DNA of 64,000 nucleotides from Salinispora arenicola (GTDB lineage Bacteria; Actinomycetota; Actinomycetes; Mycobacteriales; Micromonosporaceae): contig NZ_VFOL01000001.1 of assembly GCF_006716065.1 (NCBI RefSeq), forward strand, positions 5,146,001-5,210,000. Reading direction: 5' to 3'. Shown here one piece after another: positions 43,679-50,525 of this stretch. A program made the position numbers and the translations under genes. Under the pieces are notes generated by a model. The model saw nothing but the letters and a program-made list of their open reading frames with translations. It ran no database searches and was not told the origin of the DNA. The stretch's first letter is position 1; the number at the start of each line of letters is the position of its first letter.

Positions 43679-43682
43679 ACAA

Positions 43683-43746
43683 GGCACGCCCCGCGTACGG
43701 TGCCCCGTTGACCCGGGTCAACGGGGCACCGTACGCGGGGCGTGCC
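43683..43746. repeat. 64-bp perfect palindrome without a loop
   Basis: The sequence 43683-43714 is the exact reverse complement of 43715-43746, with the centre ACCC/GGGT. The inner part is GTTGACCCGGGTCAAC. A second near-copy of the core (GTTGGCCCGGGTCAAC) follows at 43749-43764. It lies 5 bases after DR-A, in an otherwise empty stretch (43765-43928 shows nothing else) before the relE gene. Could form a cruciform or a very strong hairpin in RNA from either strand. Confidence 0.9.
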
Positions 43747-43928
43747 CCGTTGGCCCGGGTCAACGACGGCGGGCGCCCAGCGAGGCGACCGGAACGGCTC
43801 GGGGCCGCCAGGGCGAGGGCTGCCCCGTTCAGAATCAAGGGCACCAATGCGGAGCCGTACGCCCGCCCAGTCGGCAGCTCTTGACCCTCAGCCCGTTGCG
43901 GCCAGATAAGGCGACAGGCCCGGGCGGC

Positions 43929-44171
43929 TCATGAGTAGACGTCCTTGCGGTGCCCGACATCATGGATGGTCAACTCGTTGCCGTCGAGGCGGTAGAGGAC
44001 CCGGTAGTCACCGACGCGCAATCGGCGCCCGGATCCGTCGCGCATCTCGGTCGAGTTCTGCGGCGCGGGGTCGGAGACCAGGCCGAGGATCGCGCTCAGG
44101 ACGGCCAGGAAGACGTTGCGGGGTTGCTTGTGCAGCCAGACCAGCACATCCCGGTCGATTTGAACCTTCAC
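43929..44171 (-). CDS. RelE/ParE-family toxin
   Basis: Toxin of 80 residues, expected to be an mRNA interferase of the RelE fold. MKVQIDRDVLVWLHKQPRNV, RDGSGRRLRVGDYRVLYRLDGNEL and the C-terminal IHDVGHRKDVYS (with His and Tyr of the RelE pattern) are typical. It follows the Phd-like antitoxin with a 4-nt overlap. It occupies accessory slot 1 of the Rhs array, between DR-A and R1. Confidence 0.88.
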   Translation of the reverse strand: MKVQIDRDVLVWLHKQPRNVFLAVLSAILGLVSDPAPQNSTEMRDGSGRRLRVGDYRVLYRLDGNELTIHDVGHRKDVYS

Positions 44172-44470
44172 GCCGCCGCCGCACCACCGGCCCGGTCAGC
44201 CAGCAGCGCCTCCACCTCACGAGGATCAACCCCAAGCGACTCCAAGGCGGCCGACAGTGGCACGAACTGACCCTCGGCACGAGAACGAGCAATCGCCGCC
44301 GAGTCCCGGCGGTCCCGAAACGCCTCGATCTCCTCCCACTCGTCGATGCCCACCAGGACGGCCACCGGCCGCTCGTACTTCGTGATGATGACCGGCTCAC
44401 CGGTGCGCTCGACCCCGTCCAGCACCCGACCCGCACCATCGCGGAACTCCCTCAGCGTAACCCTCGTCAT
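44168..44470 (-). CDS. Phd/YefM-family antitoxin
   Basis: Antitoxin of 100 residues for the adjacent RelE. The N-terminus MTRVTLREFRDGAGRVLDGVERTGEPVIITKYERPVAVLVGIDEWEEI follows the Phd/YefM fold exactly; the C-terminal half is acidic and presumably wraps the toxin. Antitoxin first, then toxin, with a 4-nt overlap. ATG at 44470. A GTACC-N4-GGTAC inverted repeat lies 10 bp upstream and is probably its operator. Confidence 0.88.
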   Translation of the reverse strand: MTRVTLREFRDGAGRVLDGVERTGEPVIITKYERPVAVLVGIDEWEEIEAFRDRRDSAAIARSRAEGQFVPLSAALESLGVDPREVEALLADRAGGAAAA

Positions 44471-44479
44471 GGCACCACC

Positions 44480-44493
44480 GTACCACGCGGTAC
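44480..44493. promoter_or_regulatory. Operator-like inverted repeat GTACC-ACGC-GGTAC of the RelE/Phd pair
   Basis: Perfect 5-bp arms with a 4-bp spacer, 10 bp upstream of the antitoxin start on the minus strand. YefM proteins bind TGTACA-like palindromes near their promoters. Confidence 0.5.
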
Positions 44494-44554
44494 CGCGCTG
44501 ACTCGACCGCAGAAGCAGGGCAAACCAAGACCTCAGCCCTGCTCCGGACGGAAC

Positions 44555-44869
44555 CACTGGGCTAAGAATCGCTTTACCAGATCAAGAACGGCCCGGCATG
44601 CACCGGGCCGCGCGCGCACGCGCTAAAGCCGTTCCGGCCCGCGCGCACGCGCCCACGCAACAAGCACCCGATCCCCGGCGAGGCAACAGAAGCCAGGGCA
44701 CCAGGCCGCGACGATCCCTTCATCAGTCCAGGCAGAGGGCGCGCCGGGGATCGAAGCCACGCCGCTACGCGACGCGCCACCAGATCACCCAGTCGCCCTC
44801 GACAGCGATCAGACTTGATTCAAGCATCTGCATACGTTGCGCCTCATTGACAGCAGCCGTGACAGCAAC
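44555..44869 (+). repeat. R1: first copy of the ~315-bp conserved non-coding R element
   Basis: Begins ACTGGGCTAAGAATCGCTTTACCAGATCAAG (44555 on), then the hairpin CGGCCCGG-CATGCA-CCGGGCCG at 44589-44610, a GCGCGCACGCGC / GCCGTTCCGGCC block, a GACGATCCCTTC ... GGGGATCGA block, and ends with DR-B. No convincing gene on either strand. It lies immediately 3' of immunity gene 1. Shares these blocks in the same order with R2-R5. Confidence 0.75.
44847..44869 (+). repeat. DR-B: 23-bp direct repeat at the right end of R1
   Basis: TTGACAGCAGC followed by GTGACAGCAAC. Consensus two direct TGACGGCAAC 10-mers, 12 bp apart. Confidence 0.85.
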
Positions 44870-44945
44870 CGGGGCGAACAACCGCGATCACCTACACACA
44901 AAAGAGTCGCAACAATACCCAGAGTGACGGCATCACTTCGGCCGA

Positions 44946-45323
44946 TCACGTCGACCGCTGATACCTACTTAGGAAAATTCTCAGGGCTTCAGGATCACGC
45001 TCTAGAAGCGAATCGTAATGAGCGTCATCCAAAACTAGTTCTCGGTAACCCCAGAGTGCTTGAAGGTGGCTTGAGTCGCCATATGCCGCGAAGTGCCAAT
45101 TCCCGGGAAGCCGCGAGTGCGAAACTTCGAAAAGCTGCATTGGGTACCAGTTCGGCATCTGCGAATCGTCGCAGATTAAGACCATGATCGAACCAGCATA
45201 AACCGACATTCCGCCAGCACGGTATGACTTACCAATCGTTAGGTGCATGGCTGCATCTCGGTTGTAGGCCAGAGTATTCGCTGGCAGGTGCTTGGCAGTG
45301 TCAGCGACGCACGCAACTTCCAT
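44946..45323 (-). CDS. Putative immunity protein of orphan module 1
   Basis: A 125-residue acidic protein of no family I can name, encoded directly after orphan tip 1; its ATG at 45323 follows the tip stop by 1 nt. That position, and its size, fit the immunity gene of a polymorphic toxin. The composition (GDSSHLQALWGYRELVLDDAHYDSLLERDPEALRI) is acidic and helical, as expected for a protein that binds a basic nuclease tip. A slightly longer start at 45335 is possible. Function is inferred from context. Confidence 0.65.
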   Translation of the reverse strand: MEVACVADTAKHLPANTLAYNRDAAMHLTIGKSYRAGGMSVYAGSIMVLICDDSQMPNWYPMQLFEVSHSRLPGNWHFAAYGDSSHLQALWGYRELVLDDAHYDSLLERDPEALRIFLSRYQRST

Positions 45324-45324
45324 G

Positions 45325-45669
45325 TCAACCCACAAACTTGTAATCGTCTACCTGACCGGTGATCGTGTTCCGCACGTAGTGGATCTCAATCCCGTTCACG
45401 CGCTGCGCCATCTTGACCCAGCCGTCTGATCCCATCCAGCGCGGGTCAGTCATCCCCTTCTTGAGAGGAACGATGTTTCCGCCTGTCGGATTCGACATCG
45501 CGGATCGCATCGCGATCTGCTCATTAAGGCTGTTAGGCGTCGTGCGCCCAGTAGAGCCTCGACCAAGCGGCTGGAGGTCAGTTGCCACGCCGTTGGAATC
45601 GACCTCGAAGCGCGTGGTCTTGCACCCATTCGTATTGTGCACCAGCACTGGCGTGTTGCCGGCCATCAC
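45325..45669 (-). CDS. Orphan Rhs toxin tip 1 (displaced C-terminal module)
   Basis: Encodes MAGNTPVLVHNT, the last residues of the HINT pretoxin domain, followed by a ~100-residue toxin domain ending with DPRWMGSDGWVKM, NGIEIHYVRNTITG and DDYKF. The pattern of W, K, H-Y, R-N and a C-terminal D-D-x-K-F resembles ribonuclease tips of Rhs/WapA proteins; not tested. Upstream of the HTYYV codons an in-frame TGA interrupts the frame, so it has no N-terminal part: it can only be used if recombined into the Rhs gene, or made from an internal GTG/ATG. Confidence 0.7.
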   Translation of the reverse strand: MMAGNTPVLVHNTNGCKTTRFEVDSNGVATDLQPLGRGSTGRTTPNSLNEQIAMRSAMSNPTGGNIVPLKKGMTDPRWMGSDGWVKMAQRVNGIEIHYVRNTITGQVDDYKFVG

Positions 45670-45780
45670 ATAGTACGTGTGGGATTTTCAGCCCGTCACG
45701 CAGTGTGACCTATGCTTTTATGGCGTTTCACCTGGCCTTTCGTGCGTAGCACCGACTTGCCGCATCGAAGTGTATCGGTG

Positions 45781-45803
45781 TTGACGGCGACGGTGACGGC
45801 AAC
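45781..45803 (+). repeat. DR-C: 23-bp direct repeat to the right of orphan tip 1
   Basis: TTGACGGCGAC followed by GTGACGGCAAC, about 100 bp from the HTYYV site of tip 1. Same strand and phase as the other DR copies. Start of accessory slot 2. Confidence 0.85.
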
Positions 45804-45852
45804 CTGGGGAGACGTCCGCGCTCGCCGGCGGCCGAGGCATCGATGTCTGGCG

Positions 45853-46326
45853 TTATCCGAGGTAGGGGGTGTCGCGGTGCTGGGTGTGGTGGTGGAGGCG
45901 GAGTCGGACGGTGTCGTGGATGGGGATGTGGTCGAAGTCGGTGGGGTGGATGTAGCGGAGGTCGGTGGATTCGTCGCTGACGGTGAGTGTGCCGCCGGTG
46001 GCTCGGGCGAGGTAGGTGATGGTGAATTCTTGGCGGATTTCGCCGTCGGGGTAGGCGATGACGTGTGCGGGGTCGGTGTAGATGCCGAGGAGGCCGGTGA
46101 TGGCGATGTCGAGGCCGGTTTCTTCTTTGACTTCGCGGATGGCGCATTGTTGGAGGGTTTCGCCGATGTTCATGGTGCCGCCGGGGAGGGACCAGTTGCC
46201 GGAGTCGGTGCGTTGTTGCAGCAGGATGCGGCCGTGTGGGTCGGTGATGATGGCGGCGGCGCCGGGGATGAGGCTGTTCGGGGTGGGGGCGTGGGGGTCG
46301 TGGTAGTGGTCGCGGCGGCCGGTCAC
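45853..46326 (-). CDS. NUDIX hydrolase
   Basis: Hydrolyses a nucleoside diphosphate linked to another moiety. 157 residues. The Nudix box GTMNIGETLQQCAIREVKEETGL fits GX5EX7REUXEEXGU perfectly. It starts with GTG at 46326, overlapping the HTH gene stop by 4 nt, so the two are coupled. It has slot-2 position in the Rhs array, next to a regulator whose paralogue lies beside the intact AICE. The substrate is unknown; pNUDIX proteins are common in AICEs near their regulators. Confidence 0.88.
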   Translation of the reverse strand: MTGRRDHYHDPHAPTPNSLIPGAAAIITDPHGRILLQQRTDSGNWSLPGGTMNIGETLQQCAIREVKEETGLDIAITGLLGIYTDPAHVIAYPDGEIRQEFTITYLARATGGTLTVSDESTDLRYIHPTDFDHIPIHDTVRLRLHHHTQHRDTPYLG

Positions 46327-47069
46327 GGGGTGTGCGTGGGGTAGGCGGTGGTGGTTTGCCAGATCTGTTCGAACTGGTCGGCGTGGGCGGCGAAGATGCC
46401 GTGCGGGGAGAGTTCGCGTAGGTGTAGGGCGGGGTGTTGGTAGCCGCGGGCGCGGTAGAGGTGTGGGGTGACGATCATGTGGTGGTCGAAGCGGAACACC
46501 GAGTTGTACAGGTGCACGGTGTGTAGGCCGATGTGGACGCCGGGCACCTGGTGGAGGGGTTCGCAGAAGTTGAGGGCGTTGCGGATGCGGCCGGGGAGGG
46601 TGCCGCCGATCTGTTCGAGGTTGTCGCGTTCGGCGACGTGGGGGCAGTCGGGGTCGGCGAACGCGAGCCGGACCTGGGCGCCGTTGGTGGCTTTGTCGGT
46701 GATGAGTTGCATGGTGTGGGGCAGTAGTTCTAGGAGGAATGGGTAGGCGTAGCCGAGCAGGTCGATGCGGGTGGTGGCGCCGGTGAGCAGGTCCGCCCAG
46801 ATGTGGTGGCCGATGTCGGCGCGGTGGGCGTAGGCGGCGACGACCTCGGCGGTGGCTTCCGCGCCGGGTGCCTGGTCGGGTCGGGTCTGTGGCCACAGGT
46901 CGGTTTCGGTTTCGCCGAGGGCGTCGGCGACGGCGAGGCGGGTGCGTTGGTGTGGGATCCGGCCGGTGAGCCACCGGGTGACGGTTTTGACGTCGACTCC
47001 GACGGTTGCGGCGAGGGCGGCGGGGTTGAGGTGGGCGCGGAGCATGGCCGCGCGGAGGCGGTGACTCAT
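46323..47069 (-). CDS. XRE-family HTH regulator with DUF5919-like C-terminal domain
   Basis: A 248-residue regulator. The N-terminal HTH (MSHRLRAAMLRAHLNPAALA, then VGVDVKTVTRWLTGRIP) is XRE-type. The C-terminal region (HHIWADLLTGATTRIDLLGYAYPFLLELLP, VRLAFADPDCPHVAERDNLEQIGGT) resembles the phospholipase-D-like domain DUF5919 recalled from actinomycetes. It begins with ATG at 47069 and is divergent from a small zinc-binding protein at 47330. Equivalent in place to the HTH gene at 53056 of the intact element. Confidence 0.8.
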   Translation of the reverse strand: MSHRLRAAMLRAHLNPAALAATVGVDVKTVTRWLTGRIPHQRTRLAVADALGETETDLWPQTRPDQAPGAEATAEVVAAYAHRADIGHHIWADLLTGATTRIDLLGYAYPFLLELLPHTMQLITDKATNGAQVRLAFADPDCPHVAERDNLEQIGGTLPGRIRNALNFCEPLHQVPGVHIGLHTVHLYNSVFRFDHHMIVTPHLYRARGYQHPALHLRELSPHGIFAAHADQFEQIWQTTTAYPTHTP

Positions 47070-47231
47070 ACCGTCCCACGGTAGTGGACACAGCGGGACG
47101 CGCCAGGGTCGTGTAAGTGTCCAGCATGGTGCCGGTGGGGACATTGGGGTGTCCCGGGGTTGGTTCGTAGGTTCAGTGGCAAGGGCCTCGCCGGTTCGCT
47201 TGCGGCAGATTCGCCGGGCTGGTGGGTGTCA

Positions 47232-47299
47232 GGGGGAAGGGGCGCCACTCGACCCGGGCTGTGGTTCTGGGTTTGGTACGGGTGGCAGTCCCTTCCCCC
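47232..47299. promoter_or_regulatory. Long-spaced inverted repeat in a divergent promoter
   Basis: GGGGGAAGGG (47232-47241) and CCCTTCCCCC (47290-47299) face each other across 48 bases between the HTH gene and the zinc-protein gene. The second divergent pair at 54249/54424 has a similar 12-bp pair. Confidence 0.4.
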
Positions 47300-47329
47300 T
47301 TCCAACGATCCGGGAGGGTGGTGGGGTTG

Positions 47330-47569
47330 TTGTCGATGCATCAACCGATACGGCCGCAGTGGATCTGCGCGGGATGCGGGGTGCCGTGGCCGTGCCGGAC
47401 CCGGAAACGGCAACTCGTGGCGGAGTTCACCGGTGCCCGGGTGTCGCTGATACTGCACCTGTCGGCGTACCTGGTCCAAGCATGCGAAGACCTACCCCAC
47501 ACCCCGTCAGGAGTACTCCACGCACGGTTCCTCGCCTGGCACCGATCACCCGCACTACACAACGAGTAG
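47330..47569 (+). CDS. Small CxxC zinc-binding protein (paralogue of the one at 54424)
   Basis: A 79-residue protein beginning MSMHQPIRPQWICAGCGVPWPC, then EFTGARVSLILHLSAYLVQACEDLPHTPSGVLHARFLAW. CxxC plus a third Cys suggests a zinc finger. It is clearly homologous to the protein at 54424-54690 (about 60 percent identical by eye over 60 residues). The TTG at 47330 is chosen by that paralogy and by GGGAGGG upstream; ATG 47336 is the alternative. Divergent from the HTH gene, as its paralogue. Unknown function. Confidence 0.65.
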   Translation: MSMHQPIRPQWICAGCGVPWPCRTRKRQLVAEFTGARVSLILHLSAYLVQACEDLPHTPSGVLHARFLAWHRSPALHNE

Positions 47570-47626
47570 CGACACCCCAACCAAGACCGTGGTGGGTCAG
47601 GTCGGGACGCCACTGACGGGTGGGCC

Positions 47627-47703
47627 TCAGTTGCCGGTGACTGGGGTGTCGTCGTCCGGGTCGGCGTCGTCGGGGTGCAGGGCACGGTTCATGGCTTCGA
47701 TGT
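47627..47703 (-). pseudogene. Tail of an AICE integrase gene (remnant)
   Basis: On the minus strand this short stretch reads IEAMNRALHPDDADPDDDTP and ends in a stop, aligning with the C-terminus of the integrase at 54724 (AESMDQALQPDQPDDDPDTA). The integrase codons stop at about 47703 and the R2 element begins at about 47707. Gene order HTH, zinc protein, integrase tail matches the left end of the intact element, so an AICE once sat here and lost everything from inside the integrase to its right end. Confidence 0.7.
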
Positions 47704-47706
47704 CAA

Positions 47707-48024
47707 CCAAGATCCGACAGGCTCAAAACTGCTCTACAGAATCAAGTACGCCCGGCTGACGCCGGGCCGCGCGCACGCGCTACAGCCGTTCCGGCCCCGC
47801 GCGCACGCCCACCAACACCGAGCCACCAGCCAGAAGCTGGATGATCCCCCTGAAGCCGGGACGATCCCTTCGCCCGGCACTCAAAGTGGGTGGTTCCGGG
47901 GATCGACGCCGCACCGCCACGCGGCACGCCACTGGTCCCGCTTCCGTCGCCATCCCGACCGGGCGGCACGCCATCGATCCATCGACAATCTTCGCTCTCC
48001 TTTGACCGCAACTGTGACGGCAAC
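47707..48024 (+). repeat. R2: second copy of the R element
   Basis: Starts CCAAGATCCGACAGGCTCAA, then the hairpin GCCCGGC-TGAC-GCCGGGC at 47750-47767, the GCGCGCACGCGC / CAGCCGTTCCGGCC block, GACGATCCCTTC, GGGGATCGACGCCGC and ends with DR-D. Between 47570 and 48079 there is no gene other than the integrase remnant. Confidence 0.75.
48002..48024 (+). repeat. DR-D: 23-bp direct repeat at the right end of R2
   Basis: TTGACCGCAAC followed by GTGACGGCAAC with one deviating base. Confidence 0.8.
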
Positions 48025-48079
48025 CCGAGCAGCCAACCATGGCCCCGAACGGACGGCCGTTACGCTCTGCCATCCCCGA

Positions 48080-48427
48080 CTAATCCGCAGCCCTCCGAGC
48101 AGCCCGGTCACCTTCAGGAGTGTTCGCTAACCAGCAGCCTGCACCGAGCGGCTCCCATCCCAGTTCATCGCACTGCCGAATCACCTGATTCGTCAATTGC
48201 TCATGAGTTCCCTTCCATGGCCCGAAACCGTCCTCAGTAATATCCCCGGGGGTCATTAATCCGCTGTCGACTAAGGCACGGACTAGACCGGCGGCTGCAT
48301 CGCGCAATGTGACGCCCTCGCTTGAGGCGGAGTCTCGTGCCCCGCCGATGACCCGGTCAATGGGCACCCAATCATCCAAACCCTCGGCCAATATTTCCCG
48401 AATGACCGATTCACGGCTACTCGACAT
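48080..48427 (-). CDS. Putative immunity protein of orphan module 2
   Basis: 115 residues, directly after tip 2 and overlapping its end by 11 nt. Sequence MSSSRESVIREILAEGLDDW, VPIDRVIGGAR, then DGFGPWKGTHEQLTNQVI and LGAGCWLANTPEGDRAA. Acidic, with a conserved DWVP and W-rich centre that are common among small immunity-like proteins next to Rhs/CDI tips. The place in the array defines it; no binding partner is shown. Confidence 0.65.
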   Translation of the reverse strand: MSSSRESVIREILAEGLDDWVPIDRVIGGARDSASSEGVTLRDAAAGLVRALVDSGLMTPGDITEDGFGPWKGTHEQLTNQVIRQCDELGWEPLGAGCWLANTPEGDRAARRAAD

Positions 48428-48725
48428 GGACTTTCAGACCCTTCGAGTTTGGCGGGAAGATATCGATCGTGGCACCGCCTGATCGAGAGGCTCCACGCAA
48501 TTGGATTACGGTTCCGTCGGCCTGTCGGTAAACCTCAGGAATCTTTGGCCCGCGAGCCGGAAGCTGCTCGGCACCATTAGTCATCTGACCGAATAGGTTG
48601 CGTAGTTCATCTTCGCTACCGACAGTTCTGACATGTGATTGCTTGCCGGTCGGCAGGTTATCAAAACTGCTCCTCCAGCAGCCACCGGTGTTGTGTACGA
48701 GTACCGGCGTGTTGCCGGCGAGCAC
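48417..48725 (-). CDS. Orphan Rhs toxin tip 2
   Basis: Starts at the HINT-end codons LAGNTPVLVHNT and continues with a ~90-residue domain: QSHVRTVGSEDELRNLFGQM, DGTVIQLRGASRSGG and ATIDIFPPNSKGLKVHVE. The pattern R-x-x-S-x-x-G-G-x-x-I-D-I and a late K-V-H-V is common in Rhs/CdiA tips of probable RNase type. An in-frame TGA lies four codons upstream of HTYYV, so the orphan has no N-terminal part. Followed by an overlapping immunity gene. Confidence 0.7.
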   Translation of the reverse strand: MLAGNTPVLVHNTGGCWRSSFDNLPTGKQSHVRTVGSEDELRNLFGQMTNGAEQLPARGPKIPEVYRQADGTVIQLRGASRSGGATIDIFPPNSKGLKVHVE

Positions 48726-48837
48726 ATAGTACGTGTGGCATATTCACGGCCAGCACAGAGAGTGACCTACCGGTCCAGCGCTCTCACCTGGCCTTTCGTG
48801 GGTCAATCGTGCCTCGGTTCGTACCGTCGGGGCAGTG

Positions 48838-48860
48838 TTGACGGCAACCGTGACGGCAAC
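48838..48860 (+). repeat. DR-E: 23-bp direct repeat to the right of orphan tip 2
   Basis: TTGACGGCAAC followed by GTGACGGCAAC (the consensus). Start of accessory slot 3. Confidence 0.88.
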
Positions 48861-48892
48861 GTGCACAGACCACCACATCCGAACGACACGCG

Positions 48893-49414
48893 CTACCCCG
48901 CGAGGGCCCGTCGGAGGTCCTTCATCAACAGCAGCAGGTGCATCGGGTCGGTGGGGCTCGGCTCGAACTTGGCCAGGCGCAGGTAGAAGTCTCGGGCGGC
49001 GTCGGTTTCGCAGTGGATGAGCACCGCCCGCACACCGATGACCTCCGCGGCGGTGGCGATCCGCCGCAGCGCGTCGACGACCAGGGCACGTCCGAGGCCG
49101 GCACTCTGGGCGCTACGGTCGACGCCGAGGCGGGTCAGGATCACGACGGGCTGGTGGTAGCGGCCGGCTCCCTGCCGTAGTCGCGGGGAGGCGTCAGCCG
49201 GGGCGACGCTGCCGGCGGCGAGGGCGTAGTAGCCGATCACCCGGCGATCCGGGTTATCGGTGTCAGCGACGACGTACACGCGGGACAGCCCGGCCCGGTG
49301 TGCCTGCAGGGCATGCTCGGCCAGCCAGACCGACTGGGCCGGTGAACCGCAGTCGAAGCCGGTCACCACGTGCGTGGCCGACAACGGCTCGACCTGCGAG
49401 AAACGCGAGCTCAC
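48893..49414 (-). CDS. GNAT-family toxin (TacT-like)
   Basis: GNAT acetyltransferase of 173 residues directly after a DUF1778 antitoxin gene (GTGA overlap), the arrangement of TacA/TacT modules, whose toxins acetylate aminoacyl-tRNA. SRVYVVADTDNPDRRVIGYYALAAGSV, VVILTRLGVDRSAQSAGLGRALVVDAL and FYLRLAKFEPSPTDPMHLLLLMKDL are typical: strand beta-4, the acetyl-CoA Q-x-x-G-x-G-like loop (RSAQSAGLGRAL) and the DUF1778-linked LLLxMKDL end. GTG start at 49414. Slot 3 of the array. Confidence 0.85.
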   Translation of the reverse strand: MSSRFSQVEPLSATHVVTGFDCGSPAQSVWLAEHALQAHRAGLSRVYVVADTDNPDRRVIGYYALAAGSVAPADASPRLRQGAGRYHQPVVILTRLGVDRSAQSAGLGRALVVDALRRIATAAEVIGVRAVLIHCETDAARDFYLRLAKFEPSPTDPMHLLLLMKDLRRALAG

Positions 49415-49698
49415 CGCTGCGCCTGGCCAGGGTTGTCCAGAACCGTCGACCCGGTCAGCAGTTCCCGCAGACCGGAGACCTCCTGGGCCGGGCGCTCCAG
49501 CGCCTCGTCGAACACCCGCCACGCGTCCTCGTCCAGCAGGAACACCCGCCGGTCAGCCAGCACATCAGCAGCCGCGTCGGTGGCCGCCTTCAGCACGAAC
49601 GTCGACACGCTCGCACCTGCGGCCTGACTGGCCGCTTCCAACAGCGCCTTCTGCTCGGCATCCACCCGCAGGTGCAGCCGCTCCGCCTTCGCACTCAT
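49411..49698 (-). CDS. DUF1778-family antitoxin (TacA-like)
   Basis: Antitoxin of about 95 residues: MSAKAERLHLRVDAEQKALL, then EAASQAAGASVSTFVLKAATDAAADVL (ribbon-helix-helix) and an acidic C-terminal half with FDEALERPAQEVSGLRELL that binds the toxin. Two Met codons (49701 and 49698) can start it. Precedes the GNAT toxin with a 4-nt overlap. A GTACG inverted repeat at 49708-49722 just upstream is likely its operator. Confidence 0.85.
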   Translation of the reverse strand: MSAKAERLHLRVDAEQKALLEAASQAAGASVSTFVLKAATDAAADVLADRRVFLLDEDAWRVFDEALERPAQEVSGLRELLTGSTVLDNPGQAQR

Positions 49699-49707
49699 CA
49701 TCCGAGT

Positions 49708-49722
49708 GTACGCACAACGTAC
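49708..49722. promoter_or_regulatory. Operator-like inverted repeat GTACG-CACAA-CGTAC
   Basis: Perfect 5-bp arms with a 5-bp spacer, 7-10 bp upstream of the DUF1778 start on the minus strand. Probable autoregulation site. Confidence 0.55.
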
Positions 49723-49746
49723 GCCAACACGAAAGGCTGGAACCGA

Positions 49747-50055
49747 GGCTGGTCCAAATTTGCTCTACCGGATCAAGGCTGGCCCGGCAGAGCCGGGCCG
49801 CGCGCACGCGCTACAGCCGTTCCGGCCCCGCGCGCACGCCCACCAACAGCGGCCCAATCACCCTGTGCCCAGACCATCTGCCGGCCGAGGCCGTGACGAT
49901 CCCTTCACCAATCGCCCTCGGCAAGCGGTTCCGGGGATCGACGCCGCACCGCTACGCGGCACGCCACTGCAAATCCCGCAAGCCCTCCGCCGCAAGCCAT
50001 CCCAACTATGCATCTGAATGCGTATCGAGTCCCTGACGGCAACCTTGACGGCAAC
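49747..50055 (+). repeat. R3: third copy of the R element
   Basis: Contains TGCTCTACCGGATCAAG, the hairpin GGCCCGGC-AGA-GCCGGGCC at 49781-49799, GCGCGCACGCGCTACAGCCG, GACGATCCCTTCACC, GGGGATCGACGCCGCACCGC and ends with DR-F. No gene on either strand. Sits 3' of immunity gene 3. Confidence 0.75.
50033..50055 (+). repeat. DR-F: 23-bp direct repeat at the right end of R3
   Basis: CTGACGGCAAC followed by TTGACGGCAAC, both 10-mers exact. Confidence 0.85.
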
Positions 50056-50150
50056 ATCCGCGAACGCTCATCACCCTCGACGCACTTTGGAGCGGCGAGG
50101 CCACAAATCGTAACGGTGCCACCCAGGGGAGTACATCGACACGGATCACG

Positions 50151-50525
50151 CTAACCATCATCCCTCAGGGTTGAGAGCGCCGCACCTGCGGCATCCACGA
50201 TTGCCGCCCAGCCCGGCGACCGTAGATATTCCTCGTCGGAAAGATCTGTGCCCAATTCGTTGAATAACGAATCGATTGCTTGGGCCAAGTATCGCATCGC
50301 ATCGGCTTCCTTCTGAGACCTCAGGTGGATACCGATTGCGGCGTCCGGATCTTCCAGTACCTGCGTATCATCGTAAAGGATGTGGATACGATGAGTGAAC
50401 TCGTCATACTCGCCGGGAGGTAGTTCGCGTCGGATCCACGCAGACCACTGATACACCGGGTCTGCCAGGGCCTTCACGGCCCGAACTATCTCATGCCGCA
50501 TCTCGGGAAATCGAATGTCACTCAT
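50151..50525 (-). CDS. Putative immunity protein of orphan module 3 (SCO4402-like)
   Basis: 124 residues: MSDIRFPEMRHEIVRAVKAL, ADPVYQWSAW, then TQVLEDPDAAIGIHLRSQKEADA and SLFNELGTDLSDEEYLRSPGW. The start and the DDT-Q-VLEDP centre resemble the SCO4402 family recalled from Streptomyces, often encoded next to toxin tips. Its ATG overlaps the tip-3 stop (ATGA), so the two are made together. Acidic, cytoplasmic. Confidence 0.7.
   Translation of the reverse strand: MSDIRFPEMRHEIVRAVKALADPVYQWSAWIRRELPPGEYDEFTHRIHILYDDTQVLEDPDAAIGIHLRSQKEADAMRYLAQAIDSLFNELGTDLSDEEYLRSPGWAAIVDAAGAALSTLRDDG

Noticed and set aside
45853..47127. A single 424-residue protein ending in the NUDIX domain
   Set aside because: The N-terminal two thirds is the opposite-frame shadow of the HTH gene, with Arg/Pro/His-rich low-complexity content; the NUDIX gene starts at a GTG overlapping the HTH stop.
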